Assembly (NCBI GenBank): GCA_031398055.1 | Contig: JANNMS010000240.1 | Coordinates: 7,817 to 71,816 of the forward strand | Reading direction: 5' to 3' | Origin: M3007 sp031398055 | GTDB taxonomy: Bacteria; Bacteroidota; Bacteroidia; Chitinophagales; Saprospiraceae | Length of the DNA stretch: 64,000 bases | Part shown: in pieces, positions 34,901 to 43,995 of the stretch | Numbering within the stretch: the first letter of the stretch is position 1 | Layout: every line of letters begins with the position of its first letter | Notes under the pieces: model-generated | The model's database searches: none | What the model was told of the DNA's origin: nothing | What the model saw: the letters and a program-made list of their open reading frames with translations, nothing else | Translations under genes and position numbers: made by a program

Positions 34901-35604
34901 GTCAAAAAAAATATACGACAGCAGGCAAGTTCACCTGCATTTTGAAAAATGCAGCGGGCTGCGATTCGACGCTCACTTTGGATTTGCAGGTCGTGCCGCT
35001 GCCCGAGCTGCGGGCAAAAACGGACGAATTCGTGCTGCCGCCCGGCGGGCAAAAACTGCCACTGCCCATTTTCAAAAACGATTCGCTGCCCGCTGGCGAC
35101 GAGTGGGTTTTTGAAATTTTGTCGCCGTTCGCGGCAGGCGATTTGGACACGGTGGGCGGCGACCGGCTACTGCCTGTTTTTGTTTTGAAAAATGAAAAAT
35201 TCGCGGGCGGCGACTCGCTTTTTTACAAAATCTGTTCATCGGTCTGCCGCGAACGGTGCGACTCGGCGCAGGTTTTTTTGCAAATCCAGAGCAACGATTT
35301 GGAACAAATCAAACGCGACATCACCGATATTTTGACCCCCGGTTTGCAGGACGGCAGCAACGATTTGTTCGACCCGACGGCTGCTTTTGCCAAAAACGGG
35401 CTATCGGTTTTTGCCGCCGAACTGACGGTTTTCAACCGCTGGGGCGAGCGGGTTTTCTTTTCCAATGAAAACCCGCCGGTCTGGGACGGCCTTTCGGGCA
35501 ACGGAAAACCGGTGCCGGAAGGTGCGTTTTTTTATATTTTGAAAGCAGATGTCGGCGCGGCAAAGTGGTGGGAAGTGAAGGGCAACCTGTCGGTTTTGCG
35601 GTGA
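31954..35604 (+). CDS. Giant T9SS type B adhesin with six-blade repeat region and five GCDST repeats
   Basis: 1216 residues from the ATG at 31954 (signal ends FGLGAQN). Residues about 31-383 are six near-identical 58-60-residue blades (WQNTIGGSDFDYLNSLQQT, DGGYILGGYS, NISGDKTENSLGG, DYWVVKLDAAGN). Residues about 390-647 are five copies of a 52-residue repeat (FNLSKTLCPGQTETVGGQVF, then NGCDSTINVNLTF). SprB-type repeats (TCTDAAGC, TLTDASGCTTT) and one more GCDST module follow. The protein closes with a type B gliding-motility CTD (LTVFNRWGERVFFSN, WDGLSGNGKPVPEGAFFYIL, NLSVLR). It should be exported by T9SS with a PorP/SprF partner and shown on the surface. Ligand unknown. Confidence 0.85.
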   Translation: MKSTTYFLLRIFISCCGLLPFGLGAQNPAPCIEWQNTIGGSDFDYLNSLQQTLDGGYILGGYSISNISGDKTENSLGGKDYWVVKLDAAGNIEWQNTIGGSDWDELCSLQQTSDGGYILGGYSKSNISGDKMENSLGLDYWVVKLDAAGNIQWQNTIRGNASDWFSSLQQTSDGGYILGGISLSSISGDKTENSLGLDIWVVKLDAAGNIQWQNTIGGGEWDYLRSLQQTSDGGYILGGNSPSNISGDKTENSLGGEDYWVLKLDAAGNIQWQNTIGSSGKDYLYTIKQILDGGYILGGHSASNISGDKTENGIGGADYWVLKLDAAGNIQWQNTIGGIGYDELYSLQQTLDGGYILGGWSKSNISGDKTENSLGGDDYWVVKLTHTTVIFNFSKTLCPGETEIVGGQIFSQTKPTGQVVLQAANGCDSTINVNLTFKNAPVFNLSKTLCPGQTETVGGQVFSETKTSGQVVLQVANGCDSTINVNLTFKNAPVFNLSKTLCPGQIETVGGQVFSEIKKTGQVILLAANGCDSTVNVNLTFKNAPVFNLAKTLCPGQTETVGGQVFSETKTSGQVILTAANGCDSTVNVSLTFKNAPVFNLSKTLCPGQIETVGGQIFSETKKTGQVVLQAANGCDSTVNVSLNFSQKINLAAFQNKPATGSSPDGAATVNFSGGTAPFKFEWSGAATGQLPGQSGSTANLQNLPVGNYFLTCTDAAGCTAITVFTISNCAISVIANPTPASCFGAADGSAVLQVSGAPLATIVWSNGATGPVASKLAAGNYTATLTDASGCTTTATATVSQPAALQISGKTEVCSGDNSTFTVGFSMSGGTPPFVVDGVVVAGSTFSSLPKPSGSTYNFQWSDSRDCPAAPVSGQKTCGSGQNPTVAVFAVNQKICEGETIELGENGTGGTAWTWASAHGWKSTQRNPQRPAATPAMSGTYSVTVTGSGGATAVGSVVVEVFAKTSGNISETICTGEDFVFCQKKYTTAGKFTCILKNAAGCDSTLTLDLQVVPLPELRAKTDEFVLPPGGQKLPLPIFKNDSLPAGDEWVFEILSPFAAGDLDTVGGDRLLPVFVLKNEKFAGGDSLFYKICSSVCRERCDSAQVFLQIQSNDLEQIKRDITDILTPGLQDGSNDLFDPTAAFAKNGLSVFAAELTVFNRWGERVFFSNENPPVWDGLSGNGKPVPEGAFFYILKADVGAAKWWEVKGNLSVLR
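32047..33102 (+). repeat. Six near-identical blade repeats of about 178 bp
   Basis: Six DNA units of about 174-180 bp encode the WQNTIGG ... WVVKLDAAGN blades. Identity at the DNA level is high, including silent positions, pointing to recent duplication or gene conversion. Confidence 0.85.
33121..33895 (+). repeat. Five 156-bp repeats (GCDST modules)
   Basis: Five head-to-tail units of 52 codons, each containing KTLCPGQ and NGCDST. Two alternating sub-versions (TETVGGQVF with KTSGQ; IETVGGQ with KKTGQ) suggest duplication of a two-unit block. Confidence 0.85.
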
Positions 35605-35650
35605 GTTTTGGGTTTTTGCTGAAATAACATTAAAAAAATCAACCTTTTTT

Positions 35651-35703
35651 TACTTTTGTCGTCGGGCAGCAACTTCCATCCGGGGCTGTTGCCCGACTTT
35701 TTT
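35651..35703 (+). terminator. Intrinsic terminator hairpin preceded by a TACTTTTG box
   Basis: GTCGGGCAGCA (35661-35671) pairs over 11 bp with 35687-35697, with one wobble pair, followed by T6. It lies 57 bp after the adhesin stop, so it is a good terminator. Directly before it, TACTTTTG (35651-35658) matches the TAnnTTTG -7 box and could drive the next adhesin, placing the hairpin at the 5' end of that mRNA. Confidence 0.65.
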
Positions 35704-35743
35704 GTAATCATGATTTTTTACCAATCAAATTTTTCAAATCAAA

Positions 35744-38700
35744 ATGAAACCAATCTCTCTGCCCCCCACACTCCTCACTTTTGCTTTCCTGCTTTGTTTT
35801 TCTTTTAAAACTTTTGGCCAGTGCGATTACGTCAAGGATTCATTGGCACTTGTTCAATTTCACATGGACACCAACGGCGATGCTTGGATGGACGACACAA
35901 ATTGGCTCGTTCCCGGCCAAGCGATCGGCACATGGCATGGCGTCACGTTCAACAATACCTCTGGCTGCGTCACCGAAATTGTTTTAATTCAAAATAATCT
36001 TGTCGGGAGCATCGACGCACTTGGCGGCCTGTCAGGTCTGCAAAAAATCATCCTCCCAAACAACATCATCGGCGGGTTCCCAGCCAGCATCGGGCAACTT
36101 TCCGAGCTCCGCGAACTCCGGCTGGACAATAATCCCTTGCAAAGTTCTATCCCAGATTTGTCGCAGCTCAGCAACCTCGAAATCCTTTCGTTGAACCATT
36201 GTCAACTTTCCGGCACCCTGCCCAGTGGCCTCGGCGACCTCATTTCAATTCAAAAAATCTTGCTCCGCGAAAACGACAACCTGACCGGCGGCCTGCCCGC
36301 CAACATGGGCAACTTGGTCAATTTGACCGAACTTTCGCTCACTGGCTGCGATAACTTCGGCGGCACCCTGCCCCCAGAAATGGGCAGTTTGACAAACCTC
36401 AAAATTTTACAATTGGACGGTTGTCAAATCGGTGGCTCCATCCCCGCTTCCTTCGGCAATTTGACGGGCATCGCCAACCTCAATTTGTTCAACAACCTGC
36501 TCGAAGGCTGCTTGCCAGAAGAACTGAAAAACCTCTGCAACACCTCCGCCGTGGTCAACATTTCACAAAATGACGGCTTGGACAATGACAACTGGCAACT
36601 TTTCTGCACCACCGAACTTGGCATCTGCCCAAATTGCCCCCCAATTTCCGCCGAATTTGACAGCGACAACGGCACTACCAAACTTTGCGCGGGCAACGAC
36701 GGCCAAATCGCTTTCGTCATTGACGGCGGCACGCCCGGTTACACCGTCAAATACTCGGCAGGTGCTTCTGTTTTTACTGAAACCGACTACAATTCTGGCG
36801 ACCCCATTTTTGTTTTTCCAACTGCCAGCACGACGTACACCCTGCTTGAAGTGACGGATTTTGAGGGCTGCCCGGCCAGCGTGAGCGGGCAGGTTTTTTT
36901 AGTGCAAGTGTCAAGCGGCAACCCGCCGCAGCCAGTCATCACTTTTGAAACACCGGATTGTTTTGGAAAAAACGATTTGATTTTAAAATCTTTTGGCGGC
37001 AACCCGGTCGAGTGGAATTGGGAAGGCCCCGATGGTTTCAGTTTTTCGGGCGACAGCGAGGCCGTCATTCCGGATGCCAACGAACTCAATTCCGGCGACT
37101 ATTTTGTCACCATAACCGATGTTTTTGGCTGCACGGGTGAGGACGATGTTTATGTTGAAATTGCTCCGCACCCGCAGGTCAGTATTTTGTCGGTGGATTT
37201 TGTTTGCGAGGGAGCCAGTTTGACCTTGTATGCCGATGGCTACGGCAACGCGGACGACTATTCTTGGAAATGGACGGGTCCCGGATTTTTTGAAAACGAC
37301 CCCGAATCCATCGAAATCCCGGCCAGCGAACTCCAAAACGGCACTTACACCGTCGTCATCACCGACGATTTTACCAAATGTACGGCCAGTGCTTTTGTCG
37401 AAGTTTCGCTCGTGCCGCCGCCCATTTTTGCCAATCCGATGGCAACCGCCGCCAATTCTGGGCAATTCAACGGTTCCATCCTTTTTGAGTTGTGGGGCAA
37501 CGAACCGTTCAGTTTGATGTGGCAGCCGGGCAACGGTTCGCAAACCAACGTTTCCAGCGGGCAGGCACTTTTGGAAAACCTAAAATCGGGAAATTACACG
37601 CTAACCGTCACCGATAGCGATGGGTTTGGCTGCTCCGGCACTTTCAGTTTTGTTATCCCGGAAAATTCCATGCCCTGCAACCTTGCCCTCAACTTGCCCA
37701 ACGTGCTGCCACCCGCCTGCCTCGGCGGCTCGAACGGCTCGATTTCCATCACCGTTGCGAGCGGGAACGGTACTTTGATCTGGCTTTGGAAAGGCCCCAA
37801 CAATTTCACCTCGACCATCCAAAACCCGCAAAATTTGCCGTCAGGCGATTATTTTTTGACAACCACCGACGCGAACGGCTGCACCACAACGGCCACCGCC
37901 AGCATCCCCGATGGCACGGCCCCCGATTTCAGCGTTGCCCCGCAAAACCCGGCCAACATCGGGCAATCGAACGCCACGGCTCTGCTCCAAATCAACGGCG
38001 GCGCGGTGCCGTTTTCAGCAATTTGGACGGGGGGCGGCAGCCAAAACAGCCTGCCGCTCGGTCAAATCCAGATTTCTGGCCTGTCGGCAAATAATTACAC
38101 CTGCACGCTGACCGACGCGAACGGCTGCACGGCGACCACCGATTTTTTGATTTCTGAAAACGCGGTCAACTGCACCGTCGCGGGCGGCACGGTCACCGCC
38201 GCGCCCGTCCAATGTTTTGGCGGTTCGGACGGAAGCATCGCGCAAAATTTTGTGGGCGGCTCCGCGCCGTTTGTTTTTGATTGGAATTTCAACCCGGCCG
38301 ACGGGCAGCAAAACCCGCAAAATTTGCCGGCAGGCAATTATTCCTGTACGATTTCCGATGCCGACGGCTGTTCCGTCGTCCAATCGGCGACGGTTGGAAC
38401 GCCGCTGCAACTCGCCGCGAACTCCCCCGCCGCAACCGCCGAAACCTGTTTCGGTAAATCAAACGGCAGCATTTTGACAAACCCGACGGGCGGCACGCCG
38501 CCGCTAAATTTCAACTGGACGAGCCCCGGCAGCTTTGTTTCGACCGACCAAAACCCGCAAAATTTGCCGACAGGCAATTATTCCTGCACGATTTCCGACG
38601 CGAACGGCTGCACCACGACCGCCAGCGCGACCGTCGCTGCGGGCAGCCCGCTGCCAACAGTGAACATCTCACAGCCGAGTGGTTCGGAGTTGAACTGCCT

Positions 38701-40564
38701 TTTTCCAAATTTGGATTTGACGGCAAATTCGCCTTCGGCAAATATTTTCGAGTGGTCGGACGGATCGAAAAATTCGACCCTGAAAATCAGCGCGGCGGGC
38801 AGTTTTTCGGTCACCGCGACCGACGCGAACAGCTGCATCGGTACGGCCACAGCAGTCGTCACCGCCAATTTTTCGCTGCCACAAATCAGCCTCGCCGTCC
38901 CACCGCCGCCGCAACTGACCTGCTCGATGCCCACCGTTTTTCTCGACGGCGGTTCGACGACGGCAGGCGCAACTTTCGATTGGACGGGGCCGGGCGGTTT
39001 CATTTCCAGCATTTCTGACCCGGAAGTCGTCCTGCCGGGCAAGTATTTTTTCAAAGTTTTTGGCCCGAACGGCTGCTCGGCGATCGATTCAGCTCTCGTC
39101 GTAAAAAGTGCCGATTTGCCCAACCTTCCGAACATCCAAACGCCGGACGGGCAGTTTTTTGACTGTAAAATTTCAAGTTTGACGCTCGTCGCGGGCAGTG
39201 TCGCGGCAGGTGCGGCAATCGTTTGGACGGGTGCGGGCAGCGGCTCCGGCGGGATTTTCGAGGCATGGCAACCGGGCATTTACGTTTTGAAGATCACGGC
39301 GGCGAACGGCTGCACGGCGACGGCCAGCATCAATTTGACGGAGAAAAAAGCCGTGCCGAAAAACCTCGCCGTCGAAATTTGCAAGGGACAAACTTTCGAT
39401 TGGGCAGGGCAAATGCTGGACACGAGCGGCGTTTTTTTCGATACCCTAAAAACCGCGAACGGCTGCGACTCGCTCTGGCTGCGGCTCGATTTGGAGGTTT
39501 TTGAAAAGCCGCCGGTCCTGCTCTTTCGCAAAATCTGCGACGGCGAAACCTTCGATTTTGATGGGCAAATGCTGGACGCGACGGGCATTTTTTCAAAAAA
39601 ATATACCTCATCGACGGGCTGCGACAGCACGGTGACGCTCGATTTGACGGTTTTTGAAAACCCGAAAACCTCGCTTTCCCGCAAAATTTGCGACGGCGAA
39701 AAATTCAATTTTAGTGGGCAAATGCTGGACGCGACGGGCATTTTCTCCAAAAAACATACCTCGGCGGCAGGTTGCGACAGCACCGTGACGCTCGAACTGA
39801 CGGTCAACCCGAACCGCTCGACGACGCTCGGCCAGACGATTTGCGAGGGCGAAACCTTCGATTTTGCGGGTCAAAACTTGGCAACGGCGGGCATTTTTAA
39901 AAAGCAATTTCAGACGGTGGCAGGTTGCGACAGCACGGTGACTTTGACTTTGCAAGTGAACCAGAAACCGACCATCGTTTCGGCACAGGACGGCGCGGTT
40001 TTGTCCATCGCAGAGACCGAGCTGACGCTGCCTGTGCTGGTCAACGACTCGATTTCGAAGGACATTTGGGGCAGTTTGACCATCCTCGCTCCACCCGCGT
40101 CGGGAACGGTCGAGCGGTCGGGCGACACGATTTTTTACCAACAAACGAACCTCGATTTTTCGGGCGCGGATGTTTTTTCGTACCAAATCTGCGGGGCGGG
40201 CTGCCCGAAAATCTGCGACACGGCGCAGGTTTTTTTGAAAATCGCCAACAAAAAATGGAAAGACTTGGGCGATGCCATCCACAACGTTTTGACTCCGGAC
40301 GGCAGCTCGGACGGCAACTATTTCGACCCGGTGCGCGACCTGCGGGCGGAGAATTTCGAGGTCGAACGCGCCGAATTGACCATCGTCAACCGCTGGGGCG
40401 ACCGCGTTTTTTACGCCGAAACGGTGGGTGAAATCCAGCCGTCGTGGGACGGTTCTTTTAACGAAAATATGCCCGCAGCCGAGGGCGCGTACTTTTTTAT
40501 GCTGCACACTTTTGCCAAAAATGTGCGAACCACTTTCAAAGGCACGGTGAACGTGCTGCGGTGA
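35744..40564 (+). CDS. Giant T9SS type B adhesin with leucine-rich repeats and SprB repeats
   Basis: 1606 residues. Signal peptide ends CFSFKTFGQ. Residues about 30-300 begin with a plant-type LRR cap (VQFHMDTNGDAWMDDTNWL, WHGVTFNNTSGCVTEIV), then about eight LRRs (LVGSIDALGGLSGLQKIILP, LSGTLPSGLGDLISIQKILL). Next come Ig- or SprB-like repeats with LPSGDYFLTTTDANGCTTTA and LPAGNYSCTISDADGCS motifs, repeated at least eight times to about residue 1195. Four GCDS modules (IFSKKYTSSTGCDSTVTLDL type) follow at about 1205-1405. The CTD is type B (ELTIVNRWGDRVFYAE, AAEGAYFFML, VNVLR). This is probably a surface adhesin; LRR and SprB content suggests protein or glycan binding and gliding-type display. 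The paralog at 47433 has a similar plan. Confidence 0.87.
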   Translation: MKPISLPPTLLTFAFLLCFSFKTFGQCDYVKDSLALVQFHMDTNGDAWMDDTNWLVPGQAIGTWHGVTFNNTSGCVTEIVLIQNNLVGSIDALGGLSGLQKIILPNNIIGGFPASIGQLSELRELRLDNNPLQSSIPDLSQLSNLEILSLNHCQLSGTLPSGLGDLISIQKILLRENDNLTGGLPANMGNLVNLTELSLTGCDNFGGTLPPEMGSLTNLKILQLDGCQIGGSIPASFGNLTGIANLNLFNNLLEGCLPEELKNLCNTSAVVNISQNDGLDNDNWQLFCTTELGICPNCPPISAEFDSDNGTTKLCAGNDGQIAFVIDGGTPGYTVKYSAGASVFTETDYNSGDPIFVFPTASTTYTLLEVTDFEGCPASVSGQVFLVQVSSGNPPQPVITFETPDCFGKNDLILKSFGGNPVEWNWEGPDGFSFSGDSEAVIPDANELNSGDYFVTITDVFGCTGEDDVYVEIAPHPQVSILSVDFVCEGASLTLYADGYGNADDYSWKWTGPGFFENDPESIEIPASELQNGTYTVVITDDFTKCTASAFVEVSLVPPPIFANPMATAANSGQFNGSILFELWGNEPFSLMWQPGNGSQTNVSSGQALLENLKSGNYTLTVTDSDGFGCSGTFSFVIPENSMPCNLALNLPNVLPPACLGGSNGSISITVASGNGTLIWLWKGPNNFTSTIQNPQNLPSGDYFLTTTDANGCTTTATASIPDGTAPDFSVAPQNPANIGQSNATALLQINGGAVPFSAIWTGGGSQNSLPLGQIQISGLSANNYTCTLTDANGCTATTDFLISENAVNCTVAGGTVTAAPVQCFGGSDGSIAQNFVGGSAPFVFDWNFNPADGQQNPQNLPAGNYSCTISDADGCSVVQSATVGTPLQLAANSPAATAETCFGKSNGSILTNPTGGTPPLNFNWTSPGSFVSTDQNPQNLPTGNYSCTISDANGCTTTASATVAAGSPLPTVNISQPSGSELNCLFPNLDLTANSPSANIFEWSDGSKNSTLKISAAGSFSVTATDANSCIGTATAVVTANFSLPQISLAVPPPPQLTCSMPTVFLDGGSTTAGATFDWTGPGGFISSISDPEVVLPGKYFFKVFGPNGCSAIDSALVVKSADLPNLPNIQTPDGQFFDCKISSLTLVAGSVAAGAAIVWTGAGSGSGGIFEAWQPGIYVLKITAANGCTATASINLTEKKAVPKNLAVEICKGQTFDWAGQMLDTSGVFFDTLKTANGCDSLWLRLDLEVFEKPPVLLFRKICDGETFDFDGQMLDATGIFSKKYTSSTGCDSTVTLDLTVFENPKTSLSRKICDGEKFNFSGQMLDATGIFSKKHTSAAGCDSTVTLELTVNPNRSTTLGQTICEGETFDFAGQNLATAGIFKKQFQTVAGCDSTVTLTLQVNQKPTIVSAQDGAVLSIAETELTLPVLVNDSISKDIWGSLTILAPPASGTVERSGDTIFYQQTNLDFSGADVFSYQICGAGCPKICDTAQVFLKIANKKWKDLGDAIHNVLTPDGSSDGNYFDPVRDLRAENFEVERAELTIVNRWGDRVFYAETVGEIQPSWDGSFNENMPAAEGAYFFMLHTFAKNVRTTFKGTVNVLR

Positions 40565-40578
40565 TTTGCTGGACGTAA

Positions 40579-40661
40579 TTCCACAGCGGTTCGCGGAGGA
40601 ACAGAGGGCACAGTATTAAAAAAATCTCTGTGCCCTCCGTTCCTCCGCGAGCCTCTGTGGA
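40579..40661. repeat. 35-bp inverted repeat with 13-nt loop
   Basis: 40579-40613 and 40627-40661 are complementary at 32 of 35 positions and include CTGTGCCCTC and CCTCCGCGA. The stem lies between the type B adhesin and the following fibre-like gene. It could terminate or stabilise transcripts. The CTCTGTG text resembles repeats I recall from other environmental genomes, which is memory, not a search. Confidence 0.75.
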
Positions 40662-40692
40662 ACCTATTTCAAATATTTTTCAACAAAAATTT

Positions 40693-42534
40693 ATGCAAAA
40701 ATTCCTCTTTTCCGCGCTGTTGCTCCTTTTGCAACTGTGCCTCGCCGCCCAAACCGACCGCCAAGCCATCCAATATCAGGCCATTGCCCGCGACAAAAAC
40801 CAGCAGCCGCTCGGCGGGGTGAATGTGTCGGTCGAGGCAAAAATTTACCGAAACGGCACGGCGGTTTATTCCGAAAAATCGGACAAAAAAACCGCCGCGA
40901 CGGGGCTTTTTGCCCTCGAAATCGGGCGGGGAAATGCCGTTGATTTTCAAAAAATTGACTGGTCGTCCGGCGATTTCGAACTGGAAATTTCGGTGAGCGG
41001 CGGCGTCAATTTGACAAGCCGTGCGCCGATTTTGTCCGTGCCGTTCGCTTTTCGTGCCGCGAATTTGGAGCCGAACGGCGCGGCGGCGGGGCAAGTTTTG
41101 AAATGGGATGCGACCGGCAAAAAATGGCTTCCGGCAAAAGATGAAACTGGCCCCGGCGGCGGTGGCGCAACGGCTTTGGAAGATTTGTCAGACGTGAATT
41201 TGGCGGGCGTTTCGGTCGGGCAAGTTTTGAAATGGGACGGTTCGAAATGGGCACCGCAAAACGACATCGGCGGCGGAACGGGCGACAATTGGGGCAGCCA
41301 GACCGTGCAGCGGACGGCTATTTTTTCGGGAAATGGCACGGCTGCCAGCCCGCTCGATTTGGCGGCGCAGGGCGCAGCGACCGGGCAGGTTTTGAAATGG
41401 GACGGCTCGAAATGGGTGCCACAAAACGATATCGGCGGGGGTTCGGGCGACGGTTGGGGCAGCGATTTTGTCCGAACCGATGCCACGATTTCGGGCAACG
41501 GCACGGCTGGGAATTTGTTAAAAATCGCGCAGCAAAACGCCAGCGCGGGGCAGGTTTTGAAATGGAGCGGCTCGGCTTGGTCGCCGTCGGATGATTTGAT
41601 GGGCGGTGGCAGTGGTTTTTGGACTGCGAATGGCACGGGCATTGGCTACTCGGGTGGCGATGTGGGTATCAAAACTGCCGCTTCACCGAATGACTTGGTG
41701 CTTTTGGGCGGGTTTGACATCAACACGGGGCAGATTGGCGGTTTTCAAACCCTCGACGACAAGGACAGGGTGCTGGTGGAAATTTCGGGTGATTATGAAT
41801 TGGGCTACGGCGGCATTTTTACGTTGAAACCCAACGGGCAAAATTTGGTCAGTATTTTTAACGACAATGATGGTGACGGCGGAGCAGTCATCATTTATGG
41901 TAAAAATGATAAGCCCATTGCAAGGACAATCATCACTACTGAAGGCAACGGCTCAATCGAAACACGTGGCCCTTTGGATAAGGAAACATGCAACATGAAC
42001 GCTCTAAAAGGTTATCCAAATCACGGCTACATCAGTGTCTCGGATGAAAGCGAGGTGCCAGCGGCAGGGATGTTTGTCAATCAATTTAAACAGGGCATCG
42101 TGTTTGGCGACAGCATCATCGGTGGCGTTAAAAACTTCCGAATGCCCGACCCCCGCGACCTAGAAAAAGAAATCTGGTACGCCTCCGTCGAAGGCCCAGA
42201 AGCCGCAGCCTACGAACGCGGCACGGCGAAATTGACCAACGGACGGGTATTCGTACCGTTTTCTGACCATTTTTCGATAGTCATCAACCCGGACAAATTG
42301 ACGGTGCAACTCACGCCTCTTTTTTCAAAAACCTTCGGTTTGGCGGTGGTCGAAAAAACGCCCACTGGTTTCTGGGTCGAAGAATTGCAGGGCGGCACGG
42401 GCAATTTTGAGTTCGACTGGGAAGCCAAAAGCGTCCGAAAAGGGTATGAAAATTATCAGGTTTCGCGGCCTAAATTTGATCCGCGACCTGCGAAAAGTTT
42501 GCCCACGCCCGCCCCGAAAATCAAAGGCCATTGA
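40693..42534 (+). CDS. Secreted fibre-like protein with 'YQAIARDK' N-terminal module
   Basis: 613 residues from the ATG at 40693 (signal LLLLLQLCLAAQ); a longer frame from 40630 runs through the inverted repeat and is rejected. The N-terminal module (AIQYQAIARDKNQQPLGGVN, DFQKIDWSSGDFELEISVSG, LTSRAPILSVPFAF) is shared with the genes at 42567 and 57416. Repeats of GQVLKWDGSKWVPQNDIGGG and GDGWGSDFVRTDATISGNGT follow. The C-terminal 250 residues are distinct (GGFDINTGQIGGFQTLDDKD, IWYASVEGPEAAAYERGTAK, FGLAVVEKTPTGFWVEELQG). That end resembles intramolecular regions of other T9SS-genome fibres but is not a recognised CTD. Probably extracellular; ligand unknown. Confidence 0.65.
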   Translation: MQKFLFSALLLLLQLCLAAQTDRQAIQYQAIARDKNQQPLGGVNVSVEAKIYRNGTAVYSEKSDKKTAATGLFALEIGRGNAVDFQKIDWSSGDFELEISVSGGVNLTSRAPILSVPFAFRAANLEPNGAAAGQVLKWDATGKKWLPAKDETGPGGGGATALEDLSDVNLAGVSVGQVLKWDGSKWAPQNDIGGGTGDNWGSQTVQRTAIFSGNGTAASPLDLAAQGAATGQVLKWDGSKWVPQNDIGGGSGDGWGSDFVRTDATISGNGTAGNLLKIAQQNASAGQVLKWSGSAWSPSDDLMGGGSGFWTANGTGIGYSGGDVGIKTAASPNDLVLLGGFDINTGQIGGFQTLDDKDRVLVEISGDYELGYGGIFTLKPNGQNLVSIFNDNDGDGGAVIIYGKNDKPIARTIITTEGNGSIETRGPLDKETCNMNALKGYPNHGYISVSDESEVPAAGMFVNQFKQGIVFGDSIIGGVKNFRMPDPRDLEKEIWYASVEGPEAAAYERGTAKLTNGRVFVPFSDHFSIVINPDKLTVQLTPLFSKTFGLAVVEKTPTGFWVEELQGGTGNFEFDWEAKSVRKGYENYQVSRPKFDPRPAKSLPTPAPKIKGH

Positions 42535-42566
42535 AAGTTTTTACCAACCATAATTTTTTAAAATCA

Positions 42567-43967
42567 ATGAAAAAAATCTTCCTCTCCGCCCTCGTCATCC
42601 TGTTGCAACTCGTAGCAGCCCATGCCCAAGCCGACGCCATCCAGTACCAAGCTATCGCCAGAGGCAAGGATAAACAACCCCTCGCCGGAGTACAACTCGA
42701 CATCGAAGTGCGTATTTTCAAAAACGGCGCAGAGGTTTTTTCTGAAAAATGGGACGACATCTCGACCCACCTCACGGGGCTGTTTTCCATCGAAATAGGC
42801 AAGCGAAACTCTTCCGATTTTCAAAAAATTGACTGGTCGTCGGGCAATTTTGAAATGAAAGTCGATGTGAGCGATGACCTCAACATTCCGGGGCAGCGCG
42901 TGCCGATTTTGTCCGTGCCGTTCGCTTTTCATGCCGACCGCGCCGCGAATTTGGATCAAAACGGAGCCACCGCTGGACAGGTTTTGAAATGGGACGCGAC
43001 CGCCCAAAAATGGCTGCCAGCGAAAGACGAAATTGGCAATGGCACGACTGATTTAGCAGATTTGGTAGATGTGGATTTGGCCAATTTATCTGATGGAAAA
43101 GTATTGAAATGGGATGCTGCTTCGCAAAAATGGCTACCCGAAGACGATATTGGGGGCACGAATGGCGATAGTTGGGGCAGTGATTTTGTCAGAACCGATG
43201 CCACGCTGGAAGGAGAAGGCACGGTGGCCAAGCCATTGAAAATTGCTCCCCAAAATGCTGCGCCCAACCAATTTTTAAAATGGAGCGGCACGACTTGGCT
43301 GCCCGCCGACGTGACTGTTTCGGTGCCAAATAATAGCATTGATTCTTCAAAGATTACGAATAACTCAATCAGTATCAATGATTTGGATTTCGTCGTGCCC
43401 CAAACATTGGATGAATTGACGGATGTTGAAGCCGCCACGCCCGGGACAAATCAAGTTTTAAAATGGGACGGCTCGAAATGGACCGCAAAAGATGACATCG
43501 GCGGCGGCGTGGGCGACGACTGGGGCAGCCAATCCGCAAAAACCGATGCCACGATTTTGGGCGACGGCACGACGGCAAACCCATTGAAAATTGCCCCGCA
43601 AAACGCCACGACGAACCAATTTTTAAAATGGAACGGCACGACTTGGCTGCCGTCCGACGTGGATGTTTCTATTTTTCAAAACAACATCACGAGTGTTGAA
43701 ATCAAGGACAACTCCATCACAATCAATGATTTAGAACCCGGGACAATCCCCGTGACCTTGCCGCCGAGCGGTGCGGCGACGGGTGATTTGGCGGATTTTT
43801 ACCCAAACCCGAGGGTCGTGAAAATTCAAGGAAAAGACATTTCTTCCGCTACACCAATCCTTGGGCAAGTGTTAATGTGGAACGGAAGTGCATGGATGCC
43901 CACCACCATATCCGCATTATCTGGTTCAAACAGTCAAACCTTAATTTATACAACTGGTGGATTTTAA
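42567..43967 (+). CDS. Secreted fibre-like protein, second plus-strand paralog
   Basis: 466 residues from the ATG at 42567. Signal peptide LVILLQLVAAHAQ. It has the shared N-terminal module (AIQYQAIARGKDKQPLAGVQ, SDFQKIDWSSGNFEMKVDVS, RVPILSVPFAFHADRAANL) and repeats of GQVLKWDATAQKWLPAKDEI, NQFLKWSGTTWLPADVTVSV and NSISINDLDFVVP. The gene ends soon after the YPNPRVVKIQGKDI repeat with no visible anchor or chaperone domain, so it is shorter than the paralog at 57416 and may be truncated. Its repeats are nearly identical in DNA to those at 58460-59000. The next gene starts 28 bp later and is probably co-transcribed. Confidence 0.65.
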   Translation: MKKIFLSALVILLQLVAAHAQADAIQYQAIARGKDKQPLAGVQLDIEVRIFKNGAEVFSEKWDDISTHLTGLFSIEIGKRNSSDFQKIDWSSGNFEMKVDVSDDLNIPGQRVPILSVPFAFHADRAANLDQNGATAGQVLKWDATAQKWLPAKDEIGNGTTDLADLVDVDLANLSDGKVLKWDAASQKWLPEDDIGGTNGDSWGSDFVRTDATLEGEGTVAKPLKIAPQNAAPNQFLKWSGTTWLPADVTVSVPNNSIDSSKITNNSISINDLDFVVPQTLDELTDVEAATPGTNQVLKWDGSKWTAKDDIGGGVGDDWGSQSAKTDATILGDGTTANPLKIAPQNATTNQFLKWNGTTWLPSDVDVSIFQNNITSVEIKDNSITINDLEPGTIPVTLPPSGAATGDLADFYPNPRVVKIQGKDISSATPILGQVLMWNGSAWMPTTISALSGSNSQTLIYTTGGF

Positions 43968-43995
43968 AATAATAATTCACAATCAAAATTTTACA

